Source of the DNA: JAJRVM01 sp041752115
GTDB taxonomy: Bacteria; Planctomycetota; Planctomycetia; Pirellulales; Pirellulaceae
Assembly (NCBI GenBank): GCA_041752115.1
Contig: JBGSHS010000051.1
Location: 1-64,000, forward strand
Length of the DNA: 64,000 nucleotides
Direction: 5' to 3'
Shown here: piece after piece, positions 9,351-18,250 of the stretch
Layout of the letters: each line of letters starts with the position of its first letter
Numbering within the stretch: the first letter of the stretch is position 1
Program-made: the position numbers and the translations under genes
The notes under the pieces: model-generated
Told to the model about the DNA's origin: nothing
What the model saw: only the letters and a program-made list of their open reading frames with translations
Databases searched by the model: none

Positions 9351-10481
9351 ATGAATGACCCTGTCGCTCATATGACGAGGTACCTGGCTATTCGTGCCGT
9401 AGCCTGTGTGGGGCTATGCGGACTGCTGGCCGCAATCGATCCAACTGTCACCATGAAGGTCACACTCGACAGTATTACGTCCGACGCTCATGCCATTGCT
9501 GTCTCGTACGCGGCGGGCGGAAAGACGCGTCACCTGACTTTGGACGTCAGCCGAAAGGCGACGATCCTTTCAGACGGTAGCCCAGTCTCGCTCGCCTCGT
9601 TGAGGCCCGATCAGACGGTTCTGCTTGAATACATCGCAAGATGGGATGTCGTAACGAAGATTGTTGCTACAGGAACCGGGTTCGGTCCGCAGGAATTGGT
9701 GCAAATACCCGAAGTGGGATCGCCGGCTTCCTTTTGTCTGTCCGAAAATGGCTTGACCATTTACTTTGAGAAGAGGATCTCGGTCAAGGAGTCCGTGATT
9801 TGCACGGCCCATCGTCCCGATGTCGACTCGCTATTCTCCGGCCAAAGAACACTCTTTGCCGGCAGGCAACCGACCATCACGGAAGACGGACTGGAAATGG
9901 TGTTCGTGGGAGAACGATTGACATGTAGCGGAAGCGAGTTCTGTTTCTATTCGGCCACTCGCGCTGCGGTGGACCAGCCGTTTCAACGGCCGCGGCCAAT
10001 TCTCGAACTGCGCGACGTACCAGAATCCGCCGCCACGTCCAGAAGCCCCTGCCTGGCGAGTGATGGATTGACGCTCTTCTTCAATGATTTCCCGCAAGCA
10101 GGGGTGACTCGCCTCGTCTTCGCGACACGCCGTGACAGGAATTCTCTCTGGACCGCTCGGCAACCGCTCCGCGTCACAGAAAATGGCTTTCATGGAGTGC
10201 TCGCCTGTCCATTCGTCACGGCAGATGGGCTGATATTATTCTGTGTCCATGACGATTCCGTGTCCCGGAACGGTGAACAGGGAACGCTGCTGAAGTTCAC
10301 GCGAGCATCGACAGATGACGCCTTCAGTCATCCAGAGATTGTGAGAATGGAGGGATTCCCTCACCTTTTCGGCAGCTACCCTCACTACGTGTCGTCGACA
10401 CATGAGCTGTTCTTCGTGAACTGCGGCACATCTCTCTCGTACAGATCCGGAATTCTCGAGATCAGGAACTACATACATTGA
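9351..10481 (+). CDS. secreted protein with PD40/WD40-like beta repeats
   Basis: About 376 residues. A hydrophobic stretch close to the start (YLAIRAVACVGLCGLLAAI) acts as a signal or anchor, so the protein is probably exported. The rest holds several blades of the pattern 'SxxGLTIYFxxxR', 'TEDGLEMVFVGER', 'ASDGLTLFFNDFP' and 'TADGLILFCVH', typical of the PD40/TolB-like propellers common in planctomycete secreted proteins. An extended N-terminal region (residues 30-110) resembles no family I know. Start: ATG at 9351 after GAAGG, or 9372 directly before the signal segment; both are in frame. Function unknown. It stands alone, divergent from kdp. Confidence 0.75.
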   Translation: MNDPVAHMTRYLAIRAVACVGLCGLLAAIDPTVTMKVTLDSITSDAHAIAVSYAAGGKTRHLTLDVSRKATILSDGSPVSLASLRPDQTVLLEYIARWDVVTKIVATGTGFGPQELVQIPEVGSPASFCLSENGLTIYFEKRISVKESVICTAHRPDVDSLFSGQRTLFAGRQPTITEDGLEMVFVGERLTCSGSEFCFYSATRAAVDQPFQRPRPILELRDVPESAATSRSPCLASDGLTLFFNDFPQAGVTRLVFATRRDRNSLWTARQPLRVTENGFHGVLACPFVTADGLILFCVHDDSVSRNGEQGTLLKFTRASTDDAFSHPEIVRMEGFPHLFGSYPHYVSSTHELFFVNCGTSLSYRSGILEIRNYIH

Positions 10482-10555
10482 TGGTTTCCGCTTGCGGGAC
10501 GAAAACGATCGAATGACATTGCCTCCCACGAGCAGAGGAGTCGAAAGGTATCGCC

Positions 10556-11128
10556 ATGCACGAACAGAGCGTGAGCCTGCTGAATGAAGCCATAGCCGAA
10601 AAGCTATCGGCATTTCAGCAGTATCTGTACTGCCATTTCCACTGCCAAGACATGGGCAATGAACTGCTCTCCGCGTTGTTTCGACAAACGGCCATCGAGG
10701 AGATGCTTCACATCGAGCGACTCGCTCAGAGAGTTCTCTTCCTACGGGGTGAAGTCCAATTGGCTCCCGCCGTGGACGTCAAGAAGGTCCGTGACCTTGA
10801 AAAGATGCTTCAACTGGCACGGAAGATGGAACAGGAAGCCGCACTGCGATGCAATCAGCGAGCCAAGGATTGTGGAGCGAACGCAGATGCCGTTTCCAGG
10901 AGACTGTTCGAAGAACTCGTTGTCGACGAAGAACGGCACCTGGATCAATACGACACGGAACTCCGAAGCATCGATAGATTCGGCGAAAAGTACCTGGTGC
11001 TTCACTCTATCGAGCGGAGCAAACGGCGAGTCGCCGGGGCAACGGAGTCTGCCTCCGTTAGGCAGCCTGGGCAGATTCCACAGTTGCCTATCCAGCCAAA
11101 ACTGAGGCAGACTCCGTTCTTCGAATGA
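10556..11128 (+). CDS. bacterioferritin-like diiron protein with a repeat-derived tail
   Basis: Ferritin-fold four-helix protein. Residues 1-158 are family-like: AEKLSAFQQYLY in helix A, IEEMLHIERLAQRVLFLRGE in helix B and ELVVDEERHLDQ in helix D, giving diiron ligand candidates E48, H51 and the D-helix Glu/His. By my alignment the helix A ligand Glu (Bfr E18) is Lys16 here, so ferroxidase activity is doubtful. The start has a good GAAAGG. From residue 159 the frame runs into the dispersed repeat at 11.03 kb, so about 30 C-terminal residues (ATESASVRQPG...) are repeat-encoded and the original stop seems lost. Monocistronic. Confidence 0.8.
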   Translation: MHEQSVSLLNEAIAEKLSAFQQYLYCHFHCQDMGNELLSALFRQTAIEEMLHIERLAQRVLFLRGEVQLAPAVDVKKVRDLEKMLQLARKMEQEAALRCNQRAKDCGANADAVSRRLFEELVVDEERHLDQYDTELRSIDRFGEKYLVLHSIERSKRRVAGATESASVRQPGQIPQLPIQPKLRQTPFFE

Positions 11129-11403
11129 CGCGCGTCCGACGCCATTTCTTTGCGCCTTAGCGCCTTTGCGTGAGATTCAAAAGAGCATCAAGCAGCGATG
11201 CGGCATTTCATCGGCTGGGTTAGCTGTATGCCACGAGCGGATGGCTACCGAAGCACCCCAGCTTCCGCAACTCGGAGAAACCTTACGGAGCCACGGAGCT
11301 CATAGAGAAGAGTTGAGAGTGGCCAGAGATTTTTTGGGCAGGTCCTGCCCACTTCCTCCGCCTCTCACCCTCCGTGTCTCCGTGCCTCCGTGAGCGACAC
11401 ATG
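11033..11403. repeat. dispersed repeat, copy 1 (matches 23077-23434)
   Basis: About 370 bp that match 23077-23434 almost base for base, with small indels. It starts with the inverted-terminal element (GGAGTCTGCCTC ... GAGGCAGACTCCG at 11044-11120), continues through TTTCTTTGCGCCTTAGCGCC, and ends with a degenerate stretch rich in 'CTCCGTGCCTCCGTGAG'. No conserved protein frame spans both copies. It overlaps the 3' end of the bacterioferritin-like gene. Confidence 0.85.
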
Positions 11404-11450
11404 GCCCTGCAAATCAGGGGCGAACGGAGTCTGCCTCGATTTGTTCTGAT

Positions 11451-11535
11451 AGCCGAACGGTGGCCATAGCCGAACGGTGGCCATAACCGAACGGTGGCCA
11501 TAACCGGGCGGTGGCCGTAACAGAACGGTGGCCGG
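11451..11535. repeat. five tandem 17-bp repeats
   Basis: Five head-to-tail units of the form A-R-C-C-G-A-A-C-G-G-T-G-G-C-C-A-T, beginning at 11451, 11468, 11485, 11502 and 11519. The first three are nearly identical and the last two diverge. The unit length is not a multiple of three, so this is unlikely to be a coding repeat. It lies between a dispersed repeat and a recombinase remnant. Confidence 0.85.
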
Positions 11536-11598
11536 AAACCTGTGATTTGTGATGACGCCGGAACCACCGCTCCGGTTGAGCGATCTGTTAGCTAGTCC

Positions 11599-12399
11599 TT
11601 ACGGTCCCACGGCAAAACGCGTGCGTCGAAATGGTTCACGGTTCGGGCCAAACATGAAGGTAGGACTAGCAATTACTTGGAGCGCCATCATTGTAGCGCC
11701 ATCCACCGGCGCTTGCACGAGAGTCTTCGATGAATCGAGACATGTTCGAACAGCTACGGCAAACCCTTCGTTTTGTGGTTTTGGCGAAAAAAGTCGCTGA
11801 AAAAAGGTGCGTTGCTGCGGAACCGCTTCCAAGAGGAATAGACTGTCGACAGTGCCTCTGTCGAGGAGAATCGCTATTTCGTTGGCTACTGAATGACTTG
11901 CCTGAATCGCCTTCATCAAATGTCGCAGGTAAGTAGGCTCGAGTCCTGGGAATAGCGGTCCGGAATGAACTTCGGTCTTGGCAAGCCATTCCTTGAGGGC
12001 CATCGCGAGAGTCGCCGTCAGATCACTCGATCGATTCGTTGGGTTGCTTCGTTTCGTAACAGTTACTTTGCTCAATAAGGCGTCAAGCTCTGCGGGGTGT
12101 GTCTGTGTTTCGGACTCAATGGTTGCCGTCCGCATATTCCAGTCAATATTATCATGCGTGAGACGACAAACGTCCGTTGCACGTAGTTTGAGGTCGAACA
12201 TCGCCAAGAGCGCTGCTCGATCGCGAACGGGATTCTTTATGAGGCTACCGCCATCTCCATCGCAGAAAGCTCCCCAATCACCATTTACATGCCGCTCAAC
12301 GATCTGAGAAACCGTGAGGCCAGCGGACTCGATTGTCGATTCGCTTTCAGGTGGGCAGACAATGGTCTTGGGGAGAAGTCGCGGAGACATTCTTTGCAA
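11599..12399 (-). pseudogene. tyrosine-recombinase-like remnant
   Basis: A 266-residue open frame. Residues 55-95 resemble the start of a phage-integrase catalytic domain (RDRAALLAMFDLKLRATDVC, then LTHDNIDWNMRTATI), with the box I Arg in LRATDV. Further on, FPGLEPTYLRHLMKAI could be the spacer before the HxxR box, but no clear HxxR and no active Tyr follow. The last third is composition-odd. I read it as a decayed integrase fused to unrelated sequence rather than a working enzyme. Its position between repeats and a truncated selD fits a mobile-element scar. A real but unrelated hypothetical protein is the alternative. Confidence 0.4.
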
Positions 12400-12546
12400 G
12401 CTACCTGGTAATTATCCAGAACAACCTATCGCAGGCACGGTATGCGGGAATGGGCCGACCAACGCGGCGGGCTATCCCGCCCGAATTCGAGTCTAGACTA
12501 TCGAACCAAGACCATGCCTGTCAAGCATTTGACGTGCGACTACCGA

Positions 12547-13245
12547 GTTGTCAAGCTCCGGCGAATCCTGGAGGAAGGCATTGCCAAGGCCCGCGAGGCG
12601 GGGATCGCGATTATCGGTGGACACTCGGTCGAAGACGACGAACCCAAATACGGATTGGTGGTAACCGGACTGGTGTCTCCTGAGCAGGTGTTGACCAACG
12701 TCGGTGCGCGTCCCGGCGACATGCTGGTGTTGACCAAGCCCATCGGCACCGGCATCCTCACCACCGCGCTCAAGAGACGACAACTGGCCCCCCAATCCCT
12801 CACTCGCGTCGTCGCAGTGATGTCGCAACTCAACAAAGCGGCGGCCGAGGCGCTAGAGGGACTGCGGGTCCACGCCCTCACCGATGTGACCGGCTTCGGC
12901 TTGTTGGGACACCTGGTCGAGATGGTTGCCGGATCCGGCGTCGGCACACAACTGCACTGGTCCGCCATTCCGGTCCAGCCCGAGGCGCTGGCACTGGCCG
13001 AGCAAGGTTGCGTGCCGGGTGGCACGTACCGCAACCTCGACCATTTTGGATCTGCCGTGGATTGGTCAGCCGGAGTCTCCCCGGCGGTTCAGGCGGTGCT
13101 GGCCGACCCCCAAACATCGGGCGGACTGCTGATCGCCGTCGCCCCGGAGGATGTGGGGCGACTGACACTACGCGTCCCCTCGGCCGCGGTAATCAGTCAG
13201 ATCACCCAAGGGCCGCCGGGGATCATCCAACTGGGCGATGTATAG
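12547..13245 (+). pseudogene. selD: 5'-truncated selD (selenide, water dikinase)
   Basis: From KLRRILEEGIAKAREAGIAI onward, the translation follows SelD (selenophosphate synthetase) to its normal C-terminus: GGHSVEDDEPKYGLVVTG, ARPGDMLVLTKPIGTG, LTDVTGFGLLGHL and ADPQTSGGLL. The first ~100 residues, which carry the catalytic Cys/Sec, the essential Lys and the Gly-rich ATP loop, are absent. Upstream codons in the open frame (from 12442) are unrelated. The remnant keeps the PurM-like C-terminal half in one uninterrupted frame, so the truncation may be recent. No selA, selB or tRNA-Sec is present nearby. Confidence 0.85.
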
Positions 13246-13533
13246 ATTCCCGGACAATCAGGGGTCGTGGGCGAATTCATCACAGGTCGCGACAGGCGTT
13301 GAATAACGGAGTATCTGATCGCTCAGATAAACAAGGCAGAAATGCCTCATCAACCTCGAACACGCAGGGGGCTTCGTGCGTATCTCGATGAGGTTTTCGC
13401 CGCGGCCTGGTCGTATTCGGCGCCAAGTTACGAGTTTCAAGCTCGTCCACGAAGCCGAGCGACCAGCGCTCGATGCCCCGGTTTAATTTCTCCCTGTTTG
13501 GTTAGCGACGCCGCCACTTGAGGAGTAGTTTTC

Positions 13534-14301
13534 ATGAATCGCACCATCGTGGCAGCGTGGACGTGGGCACTTGTTGCCGTAGTACTTGTCCCGCCCGCTA
13601 TCGCTCAAACTCAGAACAAACGTTCTCGCCACTCCGATTTTCAACTGAGCGTTGCGCTACATTACGACTTCTATGCGGTCGAGGCGAATCGAGTTCTGGA
13701 TCAGGCCAAGCCCAAGCACGAAGGCACGATCCGGGACGGGCAGATCGTCCAGGGCAAACGCAAGCCGGCGGTTCAACTGGATGGGCATGGTTCCATTCTC
13801 GTAACTGCTACCGCTGCCGATTTGGATCCCACGGACAAGGCTCTCACAGTCGGCGCACTGTGCCAGCCCGCGGCTCCCGATGGTATGCTGATCACCATGG
13901 GAGGCGCGAAAAATGGTCTCAGTATCTACTTGCGGGAGGGTATTCCCCATTTCTCGGTACGTTCGGCCGGGACCGTCACAACGGTCGCCGCTGACAAACC
14001 GGTGGCCATGAATCAGTGGATCCATCTGATGGGAACTCTTGATTCGAGCGGTGAGCTGAGCATTGTGGTTAACGGCTGGCCGCGGGCTACCGCTCAAGGG
14101 AGGCTGATTGCAGGAACTCCCGAGCTTCCCTTGTCGATCGGCGAGGCCAGTGGCGTTGAAGTTAATGACACGCAACAGGTTCCCAACTGGACCGGCCTGC
14201 TGGAAGACATCCGACTTTACTGGGGCGTCATGGACCGCAATCAGCATCGCGATCAACTGGGTGACTGGGCCGACCTGCCTGGCTGCGGCTGTCGCAAGTA
14301 G
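13534..14301 (+). CDS. exported LamG/concanavalin-A-like protein
   Basis: A 255-residue protein with a clear signal peptide (MNRTIVAAWTWALVAVVLVP, cleavage near AIAQ). The mature part follows the LamG/laminin-G jelly-roll pattern common in planctomycetes: a segment ending GHGSILVTATAADLDPTDKA, then ALCQPAAPDGMLITMGG, GLSIYLREGIPHFSVR, MNQWIHLMGTLDSSGELSIV and a final WTGLLEDIRLYWGVM. Shine-Dalgarno GAGGAG. It probably sits in the periplasm or on the surface; its ligand is unknown. Its last codons (DLPGCGCRK) are part of a block duplicated at 23.5 kb, which is why the same tail recurs there without the gene. Confidence 0.8.
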   Translation: MNRTIVAAWTWALVAVVLVPPAIAQTQNKRSRHSDFQLSVALHYDFYAVEANRVLDQAKPKHEGTIRDGQIVQGKRKPAVQLDGHGSILVTATAADLDPTDKALTVGALCQPAAPDGMLITMGGAKNGLSIYLREGIPHFSVRSAGTVTTVAADKPVAMNQWIHLMGTLDSSGELSIVVNGWPRATAQGRLIAGTPELPLSIGEASGVEVNDTQQVPNWTGLLEDIRLYWGVMDRNQHRDQLGDWADLPGCGCRK

Positions 14302-14363
14302 TGACGTCATCCCGCTGGTCACGTCGATCGAGGGAGTCGGGCGGAGGTGAACTCTTGGAGAAC

Positions 14364-14649
14364 GTGTTCCGGACAGTCTCGCACTGTTCATGGCCACGGC
14401 GATGGCCGAGCTCGTTGGCTGCTACCTTCCGTATCTGTGGCTGCGCAACGACGGTTCGCCGTGGTTGGTGGCGGCTGCGGCGATCAGCCTGGGCATTTTC
14501 GCCTGGCTGCTGACGCTTCACCCAACGGCGTTCGGCCGAGTCGTTGGGACCATGTGGGAGCGACGATTACCCTGATTGAAATGGCGATCATCATGTTCGC
14601 CCCGCGACCGCATGAGCATGGGGGGGGCGCCATTCCCAATGACGAATGA
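14364..14649 (+). pseudogene. ynfA: ynfA/UPF0060 membrane protein, broken copy 1
   Basis: MATAMAELVGCYLPYLWL followed by AAAAISLGIFAWLLTLHP is a plain match to the UPF0060/YnfA small membrane protein. Compared with the copy at 23598, this one has a 2-bp insertion after the GTG start (GTCTCGCAC against GTCGCAC) and lacks about 76 bp after TLHP, so the frame shifts and stops at 14575. The remaining 3' end (MAIIMFAPR) is in another frame. Both lesions are absent from the second copy, which is broken differently. Confidence 0.85.
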
Positions 14650-14853
14650 AGACCTGGCGATCGCGATAGTTGCCGGCTTCGGCGTCGACGCACGCTTGTG
14701 CTGGTTCGCCAGTCCGGACGGCCTTTGACTTGAGCAGAGTCGTCGGCGTAACCGATACAAGATGCGGGAGCGCCAGGCTTTACCAGAAGCTGTCGTGCTC
14801 TTATCATACAGAGGTCGATTTCCCCCGAGTCAACCTACGGCGGTGCGAGGAAG

Positions 14854-15390
14854 ATGCCGGTTCGAACTGGGAAAAGTCTGACGGCCCTTCTGCAGACAGC
14901 GCTCTTGCTGGCGGTGTCTCTTGCGCCGCCGGGCGTTCGGCACTCCCACTCTCTTGGGGAGCGAGTCGCTGGTCACCATCGGCATGCAGCGGCTGATGGG
15001 CATGTCCACAACCATCACCACGTCGCCCACCGGCATCCTGGTTCTCTGGAGGGTTCAGTCTGCACTGCGATCGGCGAGCGTCCTGGCTGGCACCTGCATT
15101 TGAACATGCTGGGCTTCGAAATGACTCTTCCCGATCCCCTCTCGAGTTCAAATGAGTCAGAGTCTTCCGGGCACCCGAACGTGGTGGCGGTGGCAGTCGG
15201 GCGGGAGGTACTGAGTGATGCGGCAACACTGCCGTCCTCGGTGCCACAAGGAAGTCCGCTGACCACGACTCCCACTTCGCAGTCAGATGCTGCGCCCATG
15301 CTGGCGGTTGTCTGGTCTGATCCGCCTGTTTCCTGCACACCTCTGTGTGATCGTGCGCGCCACGAGCGTTCGGGCGTTCTTTTGGCGTGA
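14854..15390 (+). CDS. exported His-rich protein, metal-efflux associated
   Basis: About 178 residues. The N-terminus is a signal peptide (TALLQTALLLAVSLAPPGVR), followed directly by a His-rich stretch (residues 30-60: HSHSLGERVAGHHRHAAADG, then HVHNHHHVAHRHPGS) likely to bind Zn/Cu/Ni. The remainder is low-complexity, rich in Ser/Pro/Thr. It precedes a lipoprotein, RND adaptor, RND pump and CDF exporter on the same strand, so a periplasmic metal-buffer role is a fair inference. No enzymatic motif is seen. GAGGAAG directly precedes the ATG. Confidence 0.65.
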   Translation: MPVRTGKSLTALLQTALLLAVSLAPPGVRHSHSLGERVAGHHRHAAADGHVHNHHHVAHRHPGSLEGSVCTAIGERPGWHLHLNMLGFEMTLPDPLSSSNESESSGHPNVVAVAVGREVLSDAATLPSSVPQGSPLTTTPTSQSDAAPMLAVVWSDPPVSCTPLCDRARHERSGVLLA

Positions 15391-15536
15391 CAGGTTTCTG
15401 CACGCTCTGCCCGTTCGTTGCCATTTGACTTGATGGTTTTGCGTTGGTGCGCGCCTGTCGTTGAAGAGCAACTGCTCGGATCGTGCGCGCCATCTCTGTA
15501 GCGAGCAGTCTCATCCGTTTCACAAGGAGTTGTTCC

Positions 15537-16061
15537 ATGTTCGCACGTTTTTCTCTGGCGTCTTTGTTCACTTTCGCCGTGGTTGTTGTGGGGGTCCAAA
15601 CCGGCTGCAACAAGCCCGACCAGCAATCAGCAGGCGGCAGCAGTGCACCGGTCGCCGAAGGCCAAGGGGATTACAACCCGCATGACGTCCCGATCACCGA
15701 CGAGCAGAAAGCGGAGCTGCGCGAACAGACGGCCAAGTTCGCCGACGCCGTTGCAGCTCTCAAGCAATTGCGCAACGAAATCGAACACGAAACGGCCGCT
15801 GGGATTCCCGAAAGTCCTTACAAAGCCCACCAGGCGCTCGATAAGGCCGACCTGCTCCTTCAGTGGTTACCGGAGATCGCCCGCAATTCGGGCATCGCGA
15901 AGGAACATTGGGAGGCGGCTAACACGTCGGCCAACGAATTGAGAACACTCATCGAGCAGGTTCACCAGAACATTGACAACAAGCAAGACCCGGATTTTGC
16001 CGCAGTCGCTGATGCTATCGACCAGAAGCTCGCCGGCCTCGAAGCGATTCCCAGTCCTTAG
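15537..16061 (+). CDS. putative lipoprotein, helical, of the metal-efflux cluster
   Basis: ATG at 15537 with AAGGAG seven bases upstream; the in-frame extension to 15483 lacks a ribosome site. Hydrophobic leader (FARFSLASLFTFAVVVVG), then VQTGC, a plausible lipobox with the Cys at about residue 23. The mature 150 residues are predicted helical (EQKAELREQTAKFADAVAAL and later QWLPEIARNSGIAKEHWEAA). This is similar in style to small helical lipoproteins found next to planctomycete Cus/Czc systems. It lies 72 bp before the RND adaptor. Function unknown. Confidence 0.75.
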   Translation: MFARFSLASLFTFAVVVVGVQTGCNKPDQQSAGGSSAPVAEGQGDYNPHDVPITDEQKAELREQTAKFADAVAALKQLRNEIEHETAAGIPESPYKAHQALDKADLLLQWLPEIARNSGIAKEHWEAANTSANELRTLIEQVHQNIDNKQDPDFAAVADAIDQKLAGLEAIPSP

Positions 16062-16132
16062 CCTCGGCTGAATCTGGCAGGCTGCCTGAATTGATTCGTG
16101 TTACGTCACCCGAACCGCGGGGAGTTATTGCG

Positions 16133-18199
16133 ATGTTCTTGAGAACGTATCTGGCGGCGGTTCGCCTGCTGGCCGCATCGGTCCTCGCGGTCGGTATCGT
16201 CCAGGTGTCCGGCGAGCGGGCAGGGGCGCATGAAAACCACGCGCCCCTGCCGACCAAAGGCGTGACGATGGCTGGCGATACGATTATGCTCTCCGACAAA
16301 GCTCGTGCGGCAATCGGACTGACGACTGCGAAGATCCGGTTCGGCGACATACACCGCGCCGTGACCGTCAACGCGCGGGTCGAACTGCCGTGGCATGCAC
16401 AGGCAATGGTCACGTCGCTGGTGTCCGGCAGAATCGACGCCGTCTTGGTCCGGCCCGGTGACACGGTCGTGCCTGGACAGGAGCTGGTGCGCGTGGTCAG
16501 CACGGAGTTGGAGTCGTTGCAGTTCGACATGTTGCAGGCCAAGGCGCAGCTCGAATTGGCTCACAAGCTCGTCGATCAACGAGTGGCACTCGATCAGCAA
16601 GGCATCATCGCCGGCAAATCACTGCTGGAATCACAGGCCCAGTTGGCAGAAGTGTCAGCCGCGTTGGAGATCGCCCGGCAGAAACTCCTTGTGCTCGGCT
16701 TGGATGAGGCTGCCGTGCAGCAGGTGCAGCAGCGGGGCGAGCCGTTGACCTATGTTCCCATCGTGAGCCCGGTGGGCGGCGTCATCACGCATGCCGATGT
16801 CCGGGTCGGACAGACGGTGAGCCCGACGGATCATCTGTATCATGTAGTCAATCCCACGAAGTTGTGGATTGTCGGCGAGGTTCTGGAATCCGATGTCCGT
16901 CTGTTGGCCGCAGGTCAGGAGGTAGAGGCTGGATTCGCCGCGTTGCCCGGGGAGACCTTCCGCGGCCAGATTGACCACCTGCGGCTGACCATGGATTCGA
17001 AGACGCGCACCCAGTCAGTGGTGATCGCCATGGAGAACGCAGACAGCAAGCTCCGGCCCGGCATGTCCGGCCGGGTGTGGATATCGGTACAGGTGGCCAA
17101 AGAAACGATCGTGTGCCCAGTGGATGCGGTGATTCCCAGCCGCACGGGCAACTACCTGTTGGTTCAAAGGACGCCAGGCAAGTACGAAAACCGCTCTGTG
17201 AAACTGGGCCTCACGGAGGACGGCAAGATCGAGATTCTCGAGGGCGTATTCCCGGGCGACCAGGTTGTGGTGGTGGGCAATTCGTTGCTCGCGGCCTTGC
17301 TTGGCAATGAGCACAAGGCACGCGTCGACGAATCGGGTATCACGGACGGTCCGGCCGAAGAGTTGCACCCGGGCGTGCTCGCGGTAGCGCATGGCGCGGT
17401 CGAACTGCCGACCGACCAACAAGCTCTGGCAACATCGCAGGTGGTGGGGCGTGTGCGTCGCATCGTGGTGCAACCCACTCAACAGGTGACTCAGGGGCAA
17501 GTGCTCGCGGAGATCGACAGTCTCCAGGTGCGGTCGGTGCAATTGGATCTGCTGCAGACGCTCACCCAGGCAAGGCTGGTGGAGCAGTCGCTCAAGCGAC
17601 TCGAAGAGTTGCACGAGCAGGGCGTGGTAGCGAAACGGCAGCGTTGGCAGCTGCAAAGCGAATTCCAGACGCTCTCGCTGAAGGCCGACGCTTTGGAGCG
17701 AAAGCTGGTCTACTTCGGACTTGAGCCAGACGCCATCGAGAAACTCAAACAGGTCGATGTGCTGCAATCCGGCTCGCTGGCCGCATTGGTTCCAGGGGTG
17801 TCGGTCCGAGCACCAGCCTCGGGACGGATCGCCAGTTTTCACGTGGTACCAGGACAGGTTGTTCATCCTGACGAACCGTTGCTGGAGATCCACGATCTCT
17901 CGAGCGTATGGGTCAAAGGCTTTGTTTACGAACGGGACGCCAGTCGCGTGCGATTGGGACAGCCGGTCCACATACACTTTGCGGCTTACCCCGATCTGGA
18001 GGCCAGCGGCAAAGTAGTCAGGATCTCGCCGTTGATGCACGAGACCATGCGTGTCCTGCCGGTCTGGGTCGAGGTGTCCAACCCAGACCAACTGCTCAAG
18101 AGCGGCATGCTGGCCCGTCTGACAATCATGGACCAATCGGCCGACGACGAAGAATCGGCGGACGTCGCTCAGCTGCACGCCATTACCCCGACCAGGTGA
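16133..18199 (+). CDS. RND periplasmic adaptor with two tandem adaptor modules (CusB/CzcB type)
   Basis: A 688-residue membrane-fusion protein. After a signal segment (LLAASVLAVGIVQVSG) and a His-containing linker comes a complete module: barrel-sandwich/lipoyl halves (VTSLVSGRIDAVLVRPGDTV and IVSPVGGVITHADVRVGQTV), a helical hairpin between them, then beta-barrel LWIVGEVLESDVRLLAAGQE and MP-domain LRPGMSGRVWI. From about residue 410 the pattern repeats: TSQVVGRVRRIVVQPTQQV, a second hairpin, VRAPASGRIASFHVVPGQVV, VWVKGFVYERDASRVRLGQ and LKSGMLARLTI. Typical adaptors have one module (about 400 residues). Start at 16133 from GGGGAG. It should link the pump at 18251 to an outer-membrane channel, which is not in the window. 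Confidence 0.88.
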   Translation: MFLRTYLAAVRLLAASVLAVGIVQVSGERAGAHENHAPLPTKGVTMAGDTIMLSDKARAAIGLTTAKIRFGDIHRAVTVNARVELPWHAQAMVTSLVSGRIDAVLVRPGDTVVPGQELVRVVSTELESLQFDMLQAKAQLELAHKLVDQRVALDQQGIIAGKSLLESQAQLAEVSAALEIARQKLLVLGLDEAAVQQVQQRGEPLTYVPIVSPVGGVITHADVRVGQTVSPTDHLYHVVNPTKLWIVGEVLESDVRLLAAGQEVEAGFAALPGETFRGQIDHLRLTMDSKTRTQSVVIAMENADSKLRPGMSGRVWISVQVAKETIVCPVDAVIPSRTGNYLLVQRTPGKYENRSVKLGLTEDGKIEILEGVFPGDQVVVVGNSLLAALLGNEHKARVDESGITDGPAEELHPGVLAVAHGAVELPTDQQALATSQVVGRVRRIVVQPTQQVTQGQVLAEIDSLQVRSVQLDLLQTLTQARLVEQSLKRLEELHEQGVVAKRQRWQLQSEFQTLSLKADALERKLVYFGLEPDAIEKLKQVDVLQSGSLAALVPGVSVRAPASGRIASFHVVPGQVVHPDEPLLEIHDLSSVWVKGFVYERDASRVRLGQPVHIHFAAYPDLEASGKVVRISPLMHETMRVLPVWVEVSNPDQLLKSGMLARLTIMDQSADDEESADVAQLHAITPTR

Positions 18200-18250
18200 A
18201 CCTGACCAGGTACATCGGTCGGCTCTCCCGCCAACGGAGTCTGTAACCTG

